A stretch of DNA of 31,066 nt from an uncultured Leucobacter sp. (lineage in GTDB: Bacteria; Actinomycetota; Actinomycetes; Actinomycetales; Microbacteriaceae): positions 1 to 31,066 of the forward strand of contig CALCJF010000032.1 in assembly GCA_937967375.1 (NCBI GenBank). The letters run 5' to 3'. The notes beneath the pieces were generated by a model. The model saw only the letters and a program-made list of their open reading frames with translations, had not been told where the DNA came from and ran no database searches. Made by a program: the position numbers and the translations under genes. This document shows positions 23,661 through 30,404 of this stretch, in pieces (the first letter of the stretch is position 1; each line of letters opens with the position of its first letter).

Positions 23661-24224
23661 CTAGTCGCGGCGCTCGTCGTCTTCGAGTTCTTCTTCGTCG
23701 AGGCCGTCTTCGTCTTCGTCTTCGAAGTCTTCGAGCTCATCAGAATCGTCGAGTTCGCCGTCTTCGAGGTCGTCGAGATCATCGTCATCATCGTCTGCGG
23801 CATCGAGATCGCGCGGTTTGCTGTAGGGGTCTTCTTCACCCGCATAGCTCGCGTTCGCTGCCAAGGCGTGCGCCTCATCGTCACGACGCTTCGCCTCGGC
23901 GAGCAAATCGTTCAAGTGCTGCGCACTGTCTGGCAGCTCATCGTGAATGAACTCAAGGGCGGGCGTCAGCCGCGTGCCCAGTTGCTTGCCAACCTCGGTG
24001 CGCATCATGCCGGTCGCGGCCTTCAGCGCTGCGGCGGTGTCTCGCTGCTCTTCTTCAGAACCATAGACCGTATAGAACACGCTCGCCTGCTGCAGGTCTC
24101 CGGTGACTCTCACATCAGTAATCGTCACGAAACCCATGCGGGGGTCTCGCAGGCCCTTCTCGAGCCGACGCGCGATGATCTGTTGGATTCGCTCTGCAAT
24201 CTTGGCAGCCCGTGGGTTCGACAT
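23661..24224 (-). CDS. rbfA: ribosome-binding factor A with acidic C-terminal tail
   Basis: A 187-residue RbfA, a KH-like cold-shock factor that binds the 30S precursor and helps 16S rRNA 5'-end maturation. The conserved domain (about 1-115) shows RAAKIAERIQQIIARRLEKGLRDPRMGFVTITDVRVTGDL and ends at LTPALEFIHDELPDSAQHLNDLL. A low-complexity tail follows from about residue 139 to the end, with about 34 Asp/Glu in the last 49 residues; typical RbfA is 120-150 residues. The ATG at 24224 lies 6 bases after a TAGGCT box with no ribosome binding site. rbfA is separated here from infB by three plus-strand genes, so it needs its own promoter. Confidence 0.94.
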   Translation of the reverse strand: MSNPRAAKIAERIQQIIARRLEKGLRDPRMGFVTITDVRVTGDLQQASVFYTVYGSEEEQRDTAAALKAATGMMRTEVGKQLGTRLTPALEFIHDELPDSAQHLNDLLAEAKRRDDEAHALAANASYAGEEDPYSKPRDLDAADDDDDDLDDLEDGELDDSDELEDFEDEDEDGLDEEELEDDERRD

Positions 24225-24230
24225 GCGTCA

Positions 24231-24236
24231 AGCCTA
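24231..24236 (-). promoter_or_regulatory. leaderless-type -10 box (TAGGCT) for rbfA
   Basis: TAGGCT on the minus strand ends 6 bases before the rbfA ATG, the same hexamer and spacing as at greA. This gives rbfA its own promoter, consistent with its separation from infB. Confidence 0.5.
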
Positions 24237-24301
24237 CCGCCCGAAACAGGCCTCTATGACGCGCTTTTACCTGCGAATCTGTCTTGCCACTGGGCGAATC
24301 G

Positions 24302-24320
24302 CGCTCCGGAGCGATACCCT
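24302..24320 (+). promoter_or_regulatory. palindrome and -10-like box upstream of the DUF805 gene
   Basis: A perfect 12-bp palindrome CGCTCCGGAGCG (24302-24313) is followed after one base by TACCCT (24315-24320), a possible -10 box. Transcription would then start near 24327, leaving a 50-base leader with a purine-rich ribosome binding site. The palindrome would overlap the polymerase footprint and is a possible operator; its regulator is unknown. Confidence 0.35.
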
Positions 24321-24377
24321 CGAATCGCATGCGTCTTTACGATCGCGGCGCAACCGACATTAGAGAAGAAGAGTCTC

Positions 24378-25397
24378 ATGAGCCAACCCCCTATCGACCC
24401 GAAGCCCGAGCAGCCCGAGCAGGGCACGCCCGCACCAGAACAGTCGGCACCCGAGGCACCCCAGGCGCCGCAGGCCCCTCAGTTCTCAGCACCGCAGCCC
24501 CCGCAGGCGCCTCAGCCCCCTCAGGCACCCCAGTTCTCGGCGCCACAGCCGCCGCAGGCTCCACAGCCGCCGGCCGCTCCGCCCGCACCCCAATTCTCAG
24601 CACCGGGCGCACCGCAGCAGCCCAGCTACGCCCCGCAGCCACCGCACTTCGCGCCGCCGCAGCAGCCGGCGCCCGCTGCTCCCGCAGCACCGCAGCAGCC
24701 GCAGCAGCCGCAGTTCGCTCCTCCCCAGGCGCCTCAGGCTCCTCAGTACGCGGCACCGCAGCAGCCCAGCTACGGCCAGCCCGCAGCCCAGCCGCAGTAC
24801 GGTGCACCCCAGCCCCAATACGGCGCACAGCCGCAGTACGGCACACCCGCCTACGGCGCTCAGGCGGCGTTCCCGGCGGCACCGATCGGCACCGTCCCAG
24901 GCCCCGGCGGCTACTTCGACGGCGCGATTGATCCCGAAGACCTCTCTCGCCCGCTCTACGGCGCAAACTTCAGCCAGGCTGCAAAGCGTTTCTTCAAGAG
25001 CTACGCCAAGTTCAACGGACGCGCCTCGCGCAGCGAGTACTGGTGGGTCATGCTGCTGGTCTTCCTGATCGAGCTGATTCCCCTCGTGCTTATCATTCTG
25101 GGTGGCATCATCATGGCGGCATCTAGCGGCTACGACCCGGTGACCTACGAGTCCACCGGGCCGAACGGTGCAGGAATCTTCCTGCTCTTCGCCGGCTACG
25201 GCTTGTTGCTTCTGATCGGTCTGGGTATCCTGGTGCCCTCGATCGCGATCGCCTGGCGTCGACTGCACGACGGCAACTTCGCGGGTCCGTTCTATTTCCT
25301 GAGCCTGATTCCTTACGTCGGCGGCATCATCATGATCGTATTCATGCTGCTGCCTTCGAAGGCAGAGGGTCGCCGCTTCGACGCAGCGAACCTGTAA
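24378..25397 (+). CDS. DUF805 membrane protein with long Pro/Gln/Ala-rich N-terminus
   Basis: A 339-residue protein. Residues 1 to about 165 are almost entirely Pro, Gln, Ala with scattered Tyr, Phe and Ser, built from loose repeats such as PQAPQ, PQFSAPQ and QPQYGAP; this part should be disordered and cytoplasmic. The C-terminal half is a DUF805 domain with the hallmark FNGRASRSEYWW (from about residue 211), about four transmembrane helices, IAWRRLHDGNFAG, and a polar end. DUF805 proteins are membrane proteins of unknown function. The ATG at 24378 has GAGAAGAAGAG upstream; the open frame further upstream overlaps rbfA and is non-coding. A strong terminator follows. Confidence 0.9.
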   Translation: MSQPPIDPKPEQPEQGTPAPEQSAPEAPQAPQAPQFSAPQPPQAPQPPQAPQFSAPQPPQAPQPPAAPPAPQFSAPGAPQQPSYAPQPPHFAPPQQPAPAAPAAPQQPQQPQFAPPQAPQAPQYAAPQQPSYGQPAAQPQYGAPQPQYGAQPQYGTPAYGAQAAFPAAPIGTVPGPGGYFDGAIDPEDLSRPLYGANFSQAAKRFFKSYAKFNGRASRSEYWWVMLLVFLIELIPLVLIILGGIIMAASSGYDPVTYESTGPNGAGIFLLFAGYGLLLLIGLGILVPSIAIAWRRLHDGNFAGPFYFLSLIPYVGGIIMIVFMLLPSKAEGRRFDAANL

Positions 25398-25410
25398 GCC
25401 GCTGAGCTGA

Positions 25411-25455
25411 AGCGGGCTGGGGCGACGTCATGCCGCCCCAGCCCGCTTTTTGTTT
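25411..25455 (+). terminator. intrinsic terminator after the DUF805 gene
   Basis: A perfect 14-bp GC-rich stem pairs AGCGGGCTGGGGCG (25411-25424) with CGCCCCAGCCCGCT (25434-25447), with a 9-base loop. It is followed at once by TTTTTGTTT. This is the most classical rho-independent terminator in the window and starts 14 bases after the stop codon. Confidence 0.92.
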
Positions 25456-25480
25456 CGGAAAGCAGCGCTGCTGAGGGCGC

Positions 25481-25486
25481 TAGTGT
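25481..25486 (+). promoter_or_regulatory. leaderless-type -10 box (TAGTGT) for the AraC-type gene
   Basis: TAGTGT ends 7 bases before the ATG at 25494. It lies just after the DUF805 terminator, so the regulator gene must have its own promoter near here. Confidence 0.4.
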
Positions 25487-25493
25487 GGCTCAT

Positions 25494-25937
25494 ATGCACC
25501 CTGACCCACGCGATGAGCAGCGCCTCAGCAATCTGCGGCTGCTGCGCCGGGTGCGAGATCGCATCGACCGCGAGTATGCAGAGCCGCTCGATGTCGAAGC
25601 GCTCGCCCGCGGGGTTGGCGTTTCGGCCGGCCACTTGAGCCGCGAGTTCAAAGAGACCTACGGCGAGTCGCCCTACAGCTACCTCATGACTCGGCGCATC
25701 GAACGCGCGATGACACTGCTGCGTCGCGGCGATCTCTCAGTCACCGAGGTGTGCTTCGCCGTGGGCTACGGCTCGCTCGGCACCTTCACCACTCGCTTCA
25801 CCGAGCTCGTTGGCGTATCGCCGGGCAAGTACCGCAGAGAGGGCAACCCGCCGCTGAACGGGCTTCCTGGCATCATCACGATGCGCGCCACCAAACCGGT
25901 CAGAAATCGAGAAGTTTCGCAGGGCCCATCAGATTAG
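25494..25937 (+). CDS. short AraC-family transcriptional regulator
   Basis: A 147-residue protein consisting of little more than the AraC DNA-binding domain (about 12-112): two helix-turn-helix motifs, the first at LDVEALARGVGVSAGHLSREFKETYG and the second at SVTEVCFAVGYGSLGTFTTRFTELVGVSPGKYR. No ligand-binding domain is present, so control is by expression level or a partner. ATG 25494 fits a leaderless start after TAGTGT; an alternative GTG at 25485 with GAGGG 7 bases upstream would add three residues. Its stop lies 10 bases before the VOC gene, so the pair is probably functionally linked; regulator and VOC protein pairs of this kind recur in actinobacteria as far as I know. Confidence 0.9.
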   Translation: MHPDPRDEQRLSNLRLLRRVRDRIDREYAEPLDVEALARGVGVSAGHLSREFKETYGESPYSYLMTRRIERAMTLLRRGDLSVTEVCFAVGYGSLGTFTTRFTELVGVSPGKYRREGNPPLNGLPGIITMRATKPVRNREVSQGPSD

Positions 25938-25940
25938 CCT
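25935..25940 (+). promoter_or_regulatory. leaderless-type -10 box (TAGCCT) for the VOC gene
   Basis: The AraC-type gene's TAG stop forms the first half of TAGCCT, which ends 7 bases before the VOC ATG. If active, the VOC gene can be transcribed separately from the regulator. No good ribosome binding site is present before the ATG. Confidence 0.4.
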
Positions 25941-25947
25941 GACAGAC

Positions 25948-26355
25948 ATGAAGATCAATATTCACGTCACGTTTCTGCCCCACACCGATCCCGAGGCGTC
26001 GCTCGCCTTCTACCGAGATGCGCTCGGATTCGAGGTGCGCAACGATGTCGGTTACGAGAACATGCGCTGGATCACGGTTGGCCCCGTGAATCAGCCCGAT
26101 GTCTCAATCGTTCTGACGCCTCCGGCCGTCGACCCCGGCCTCACCGATGACGAGCGCCGGGTCATCAACGAGCTCATCGCAAAGGGCGCGTATGCGTCAA
26201 TCGTCTTTGCGACCGACGATCTGCAGAAGCTGTTCGAGCGCGTTGAAGCGAGCGGAGTCGACGTGTTGCAGGAACCGATGGATCAAGACTGGGGTACGCG
26301 CGACTTCACGTTCCGAGACCCTGCCGGCAATACGGTTCGCGTGCAACAGCTGTAA
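25948..26355 (+). CDS. VOC-family protein (glyoxalase/bleomycin-resistance/dioxygenase fold)
   Basis: A 135-residue protein with the two-module beta-alpha-beta-beta-beta fold of the vicinal oxygen chelate superfamily. The first module is MKINIHVTFLPHTDPEASLAFYRDALGFEVRNDVGYENMRWITVG; the second is ASIVFATDDLQKLFERVEASGVDVLQEP ending in the typical RDFTFRDPAGNTVRVQQL. Members include glyoxalases, dioxygenases and antibiotic-binding proteins, and metal ligands are variable, so no reaction is assigned. It follows an AraC-type gene by 10 bases and may be its target. It converges with infB across a strong hairpin. Confidence 0.9.
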   Translation: MKINIHVTFLPHTDPEASLAFYRDALGFEVRNDVGYENMRWITVGPVNQPDVSIVLTPPAVDPGLTDDERRVINELIAKGAYASIVFATDDLQKLFERVEASGVDVLQEPMDQDWGTRDFTFRDPAGNTVRVQQL

Positions 26356-26386
26356 TTTTCGCCACGAGGATCGCGGCAACCCCGCA

Positions 26387-26434
26387 AAACGGGTGTGGCC
26401 CGGAACGCATTTGCGTTCCGGGCCACACCCGTTT
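26387..26434. terminator. bidirectional terminator hairpin between VOC gene and infB
   Basis: A perfect 22-bp stem pairs 26387-26408 with 26413-26434 around a 4-base loop (ATTT). T-runs occur on both sides: GTTTC on the plus side and TTTTGC on the minus side. It lies between the convergent VOC gene and infB and can end both transcripts. Confidence 0.9.
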
Positions 26435-26445
26435 CAGCCTGTCGC

Positions 26446-29163
26446 TTATGCGCGCGGCTTCTCAACCATCTCGGTCGTCTCGATCTCGTCGCCGACCTGA
26501 ATGTCGTTGAACTTGCCGAGGCCGATACCAGCCTCGAAGTCAGTCTTGACCTCAGTGACGTCGTCCTTGAAGCGACGCAGCGATTCGATGGCCAGGCCAT
26601 CGGCCAGCACGACGCCCTCGCGGATCACGCGCGCCTTGGCGTTGCGCGTGATGGTACCGCTGCGAACGATGACACCCGCGATGTTGCCGAACTTCGAGCT
26701 GCGGAACACCTCACGGATCTCGGCAACACCCGACTGCACCTCTTCGTACTCGGGCTTGAGCATGCCCTTGAGCGAAGCCTCGATGTCGTCGAGCGCGTTG
26801 TAGATGACGTTGTAGAAACGGATGTCGATGCCCTCGCGCGCAGCGCGCTCGCGAGCCTTGACATCGGGGCGCACGTTGAAGCCGATGACGATCGCGTTGT
26901 CGATCGTCGCCAGGTCGACGTCGGACTCGGTGATCGCGCCCACACCGCGGTGCAGAATGCGCAGCTGCACCGAGTCGTCGACCTCGATCTTCATGAGCGA
27001 CTCTTCGAGCGCCTCGACGGCACCCGAGACGTCACCCTTGATGATGAGGTTGAGCGACTCAACCTTGCCATCTTCGAGAGCCTTGGTGAACTCTTCGAGG
27101 CTGATGCGCTTGCGTGCCTTCGCGAGCATTGCGTTACGCTCAGCTGCCTCACGCTTCTCAGCGATCTGGCGGGCCGTGCGATCCTCGTCGGTGACAATGA
27201 AGTTGTCGCCAGCGCGAGGCACGCTCGAAAGACCCTGCACCTGCACCGGACGCGAGGGCAGTGCCTCTTCGACCGCGTCGCCGTTCTCGTCGTGCATCGC
27301 ACGCACGCGGCCATAGGCCGTGCCCGCGACGATCGCGTCGCCGACGCGCAGCGTACCCGACTGAATGAGCACGGTTGCAACCGCACCGCGACCCTTGTCG
27401 AGCTTCGCCTCGATTGCGACGCCGCGAGCGTTCTTGTCGGGGTTCGCACGCAGGTCGAGACCAGCATCAGCGGTCAGCAGCACTGCATCGAGCAGCTCGG
27501 TGATACCCGTGCCGTTCTTTGCCGAGACGTCGCGGAACATGACGTCGCCGCCCCACTCCTCAGAGACCAGGCCGAACTCGGTGAGCTGCTGGCGCACCTT
27601 GTCGGGGTTGGCACCCTCTTTATCGACCTTGTTGACCGCGACAACGATCGGCACGTTCGCCGCCTGAGCGTGGTTCAACGCCTCAATGGTCTGCGGCATG
27701 ATGCCGTCGTCTGCAGCAACCACGAGAATCGCGATGTCGGTGACCTGCGCACCGCGGGCACGCATGGCGGTGAACGCCTCGTGACCCGGGGTATCGATGA
27801 AGGTCAGCGCACGGTCGATGCCCTCGTGCACGGTGTGCACCTGGTAGGCGCCGATGTGCTGCGTGATGCCACCAGCCTCGCCGCCGCCGACGTCTGCCTT
27901 GCGAATCGCATCGAGCAGTCGAGTCTTACCGTGGTCGACGTGACCCATGACGGTAACGACCGGCGGGCGCTCCTGAAGAACGTCGTCGCCCTCTTCTTCA
28001 AGCTCGGCATCGATGTCGATGTCGAAGCCCTCGAGCAGCTCGCGGTCTTCGTCTTCCGGCGAAACAACCTGGATCTTGTACCCAAGCTCTTCGCCAAGAA
28101 TCTCGAACGTTGCCTCGTCGAGTGACTCCGTCGCGGTTGCCATCTCACCGAGGTGGAACAGCACAGTCACAAGGTTCGAGGCGCTGGTGTTGATCTTGTC
28201 AGCGAAGTCGCTGAGCGAAGCACCACGGCGCAGACGGATCGGAGTCGAACCGTCGCCACGGGGTACGCTGACGCCGCCAAGCGACGGCGCCTCGCGCATC
28301 TCGAATTCTGCCCGCTTCGCCCGCTTTGACTTGCGAGCCTTGCTCTTGCTACCACCGCGACCGAACGCGCCAGCAGTGCCTGCACCGCGGCCACCACGGC
28401 CACGACCGGCGAAGCCGCCGCCCGGGCGCGGAGCGCCGAATCCGGTACCTGCGCCCGCACCTGCACCGCCGCCACCGGGACCACCAGCGCCTGGGCGACC
28501 GCCGCCACCCGGGCGACCGGGACCGCCGGGACGACCCCCGGGACGACCGGGGCCACCTGCGCCGCCGCCCTGCGGGCGCGGAGCTGGACGGGGGATGTTG
28601 CCCGGGTTCGGGCGAGTGCCCATGCCCTGACTACTTGCAAACGGGTTGTTGCCGGGACGCGGCGGGCGCGGAATGCCCATGCCCTGACTGCTCGCGAACG
28701 GGTTGTTGCCGGGGCGCGGAGCGCCTGGCTTCGGCCCACCCGGCTTGCTTGCCGCAGCGCCTGGCTTGGCGCCTGCCGCACCTGGCTTCGCCGAGGCAGC
28801 GCCTGGCTTTGCCGCCGGGGCCGGCTTTTCAGCCGCGGGAGCGGCAGGAGCTGCCGGAGCCGGGGCGGGCTCTTCTGCCTTGGGGGCGGGCTTCGGGCCG
28901 GGCTTCGGGCCTGGCTTTGCGGCCGAGCCTGGCTTCGCGGCCGGCTTCGCCGCGGGGGCACCGCCCTCATCGGCACCGCCAGCTGCCTTCACCAGTTCTG
29001 GGTGATCGCTGACGTATGCCTGAAGTTTGCGCACCGTCGGGGGCATGATCGTCGACGACGGGCTTTTGACGAACTCTTTGAGCTCGTCGTTCAGAATCTC
29101 GACTGCCTTCTTGCTCTCAATACCGAGCTTCTTGGCAATCTCGCTGACGCGTGGGTTAGCCAC
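26446..29163 (-). CDS. infB: translation initiation factor IF-2
   Basis: A 905-residue IF-2, the GTPase that places initiator tRNA on the 30S subunit and drives subunit joining. The N-terminal IF2N domain (about 1-50) is ANPRVSEIAKKLGIESKKAVEILNDEL. A disordered linker of over 200 residues follows, first Ala/Pro/Lys, then Gly/Arg/Pro-rich with a 19-residue duplication. The G domain carries GHVDHGKT (407-414), DTPGHEAF (about 455) and NKVD (about 509); domains II-IV complete the protein to residue 905. The GTG at 29163 is preferred over one 7 codons upstream: it gives the conserved ANPRV start and has AGGAG 4 bases before it. ylxR lies 73 bases upstream. Confidence 0.96.
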   Translation of the reverse strand: MANPRVSEIAKKLGIESKKAVEILNDELKEFVKSPSSTIMPPTVRKLQAYVSDHPELVKAAGGADEGGAPAAKPAAKPGSAAKPGPKPGPKPAPKAEEPAPAPAAPAAPAAEKPAPAAKPGAASAKPGAAGAKPGAAASKPGGPKPGAPRPGNNPFASSQGMGIPRPPRPGNNPFASSQGMGTRPNPGNIPRPAPRPQGGGAGGPGRPGGRPGGPGRPGGGGRPGAGGPGGGGAGAGAGTGFGAPRPGGGFAGRGRGGRGAGTAGAFGRGGSKSKARKSKRAKRAEFEMREAPSLGGVSVPRGDGSTPIRLRRGASLSDFADKINTSASNLVTVLFHLGEMATATESLDEATFEILGEELGYKIQVVSPEDEDRELLEGFDIDIDAELEEEGDDVLQERPPVVTVMGHVDHGKTRLLDAIRKADVGGGEAGGITQHIGAYQVHTVHEGIDRALTFIDTPGHEAFTAMRARGAQVTDIAILVVAADDGIMPQTIEALNHAQAANVPIVVAVNKVDKEGANPDKVRQQLTEFGLVSEEWGGDVMFRDVSAKNGTGITELLDAVLLTADAGLDLRANPDKNARGVAIEAKLDKGRGAVATVLIQSGTLRVGDAIVAGTAYGRVRAMHDENGDAVEEALPSRPVQVQGLSSVPRAGDNFIVTDEDRTARQIAEKREAAERNAMLAKARKRISLEEFTKALEDGKVESLNLIIKGDVSGAVEALEESLMKIEVDDSVQLRILHRGVGAITESDVDLATIDNAIVIGFNVRPDVKARERAAREGIDIRFYNVIYNALDDIEASLKGMLKPEYEEVQSGVAEIREVFRSSKFGNIAGVIVRSGTITRNAKARVIREGVVLADGLAIESLRRFKDDVTEVKTDFEAGIGLGKFNDIQVGDEIETTEMVEKPRA
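28619..28719 (-). repeat. 57-base tandem duplication in the IF-2 linker
   Basis: Two in-frame copies of about 43 bases, starting at 28619 and 28676 (period 57 bases, 19 codons), encode RPGNNPFASSQGMG twice. They differ at a few silent positions, so the peptide is conserved better than the DNA. The NNPFAS-QGMG motif is typical of actinobacterial IF-2 linkers. Confidence 0.85.
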
Positions 29164-29167
29164 TTTT

Positions 29168-29194
29168 CTCCTGTCTGGGTTCACGCCAGACAGG
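29168..29194 (-). promoter_or_regulatory. infB leader hairpin overlapping its ribosome binding site
   Basis: On the infB message, CCTGTCTGG and CCAGACAGG (29170-29178 with 29186-29194) form a perfect 9-bp stem with a 7-base loop. The AGGAG ribosome binding site (29168-29172) shares three bases with the stem, and the GTG start follows 4 bases later. Folding would partly hide the site, so infB translation could be controlled by temperature, a protein or coupling to ylxR. This is inference from pairing alone. Confidence 0.6.
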
Positions 29195-29236
29195 CGAGAA
29201 CCAAATTAGCGGACGGGTCTCATCGTGAGCCGCTCA

Positions 29237-29494
29237 TTAGTTGTCCATGAGTGTTTCTAGCCTGTTCTCTAAAGGGCTGGTGTCGAGCGAACCCGACACT
29301 TTCAGCGCACGCGCGAATGAGCCGCGCGACACTGCTTGTTTCAAACATCCGGCGGTGGGGTGAATCCACGCGCCTCGCCCGGGCAGTACCGCGCGCTCGT
29401 CGACAAGAAGCCGACCCTCGCGAGTCACCACTCGAAGCAGTACGTCTCGTGTCGCGCGCTGGCGGCAGGCGACGCATGTCCGAAGCGAATCCAT
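29237..29494 (-). CDS. ylxR: YlxR-family (DUF448) RNA-binding protein
   Basis: An 85-residue YlxR protein. The N-terminal RTCVACRQRATRDVLLRVV (5-23, Cys7 and Cys10) and the middle VLPGRGAWIHPTAGCLKQAV segment are diagnostic of DUF448. YlxR is a small nucleoid- or RNA-associated protein encoded between nusA and infB in most Gram-positive bacteria, and homologues affect transcription of metabolic genes or RNase P. infB follows 73 bases later, as expected, but nusA is absent upstream; an ABC permease gene lies there instead. The ATG at 29494 fits the family start, although only a weak GGTAGG precedes it closely. Confidence 0.92.
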   Translation of the reverse strand: MDSLRTCVACRQRATRDVLLRVVTREGRLLVDERAVLPGRGAWIHPTAGCLKQAVSRGSFARALKVSGSLDTSPLENRLETLMDN

Positions 29495-29573
29495 CCTACC
29501 AGCTTCTCACACTCCCCGCTTGGGTGTGCGTGTCGGCGAGGTGCCTCCCGCGATTCTTGCTGGATCGGACGCG

Positions 29574-30404
29574 CTAGGCGCGCTTGGCAGCGACCGCGCG
29601 CGCCGCGCGCCGCCCGAGCCACGACACGAGCAGGTTGATCGCCAGATAGATAACCGCGCCGACGATCCAAAACGTGAACATGTAGTAGTTGCCAAAGAAC
29701 GTCGCGAGGTTTTTCACAGTGCGCAGCAACTCGTAGTAGCCGACGATGTAACCGAGCGAGGTGTCTTTGAGCAGCACCACGAGCTGCGCCATGATGATCG
29801 GCAGCATCTGCGTGAAGGCCTGCGGCAGCTCAATGAGCAGACGCGTGCGGGTCGGCGTGAGTCCGATCGAGAGCCCTGCCTCACGCTGCCCCTTGTTGAG
29901 CGAGAGAATGCCCGCGCGAAGCGCCTCGCCGAGTATCGCTCCGTTGTAGACGATCAACGCGATAACGACCGCGATAAAGGCACCCGTCGACGCCACCAGC
30001 AGGATGAAGAGCATCATGAGCAGCACGGGCATGCCTCGGAAGAACTCCAGCACGATGGCGACCGGCACTCGGATCAGCTTGCTCGAGGCGAGCCTGCCGA
30101 ACGCGAACAAGACGGCGAGCACCAGCGCGCCGACCATGCCGACCGCTGCCGCGCCGAGCGTCGCGCCGACGCCCTTCGCCATTTGCGTCCATACCTGCGG
30201 TTCGGCAAGCGGCGTCCAGCGAGTCGGATCCAGAATCGGGGGTGTTTCTGCACCGTTCGCTGCCACCTGTGGAATCGCGAGGCGATAGATGACCCAACCG
30301 AGCAACGCGGCGATTGCGAGCACGCCCACAACGGAGATCACTCGCGACCGGGCGCGGGCCTTGGGCCCTGGAGCGTCGTAGAGCACACTGGCTTGAGCGG
30401 TCAT
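29574..30404 (-). CDS. glutamate-type amino acid ABC transporter permease (GluD-like)
   Basis: A 276-residue permease of a polar amino acid importer. The first helix (about 20-42, VISVVGVLAIAALLGWVIYRLAI) is followed by an external polar segment with PPILDPTRWTPLAEPQVW, then the core with the conserved EFFRGMPVLLMMLF and the EAA loop GEALRAGILSLNKGQREAGLSIGLTP that contacts the ATPase. An end of Arg/Ala follows the last helix. The longer N-terminus compared with its partner is typical of the GluD subunit of the Corynebacterium GluABCD system. Its ATG overlaps the partner's stop (ATGA). Substrate assignment to glutamate is by resemblance only. It precedes ylxR by 79 bases. Confidence 0.88.
   Translation of the reverse strand: MTAQASVLYDAPGPKARARSRVISVVGVLAIAALLGWVIYRLAIPQVAANGAETPPILDPTRWTPLAEPQVWTQMAKGVGATLGAAAVGMVGALVLAVLFAFGRLASSKLIRVPVAIVLEFFRGMPVLLMMLFILLVASTGAFIAVVIALIVYNGAILGEALRAGILSLNKGQREAGLSIGLTPTRTRLLIELPQAFTQMLPIIMAQLVVLLKDTSLGYIVGYYELLRTVKNLATFFGNYYMFTFWIVGAVIYLAINLLVSWLGRRAARAVAAKRA

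Noticed and set aside
23868..24377. Upstream extension of the DUF805 protein
   Set aside because: It overlaps rbfA and its promoter, while a good ribosome binding site precedes the ATG at 24378.
24378..24880. Pro/Gln-rich repeats as a CRISPR-like or tandem DNA repeat array
   Set aside because: The repeats are imperfect, in frame and coding, with no regular spacers.
26395..28125. 576-codon open frame on the plus strand antisense to infB
   Set aside because: It lies opposite the conserved G domain of IF-2 and has no recognisable fold or ribosome binding site.
28400..28980. Gly/Pro/Arg-rich stretch as a separate collagen-like or PE-PGRS-like gene
   Set aside because: It is in frame with IF-2 on the minus strand and is the family's known low-complexity linker.
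29493..29498. TAGGAT at the ylxR start as another leaderless promoter
   Set aside because: The box overlaps the start codon itself, so transcription would begin inside the gene.
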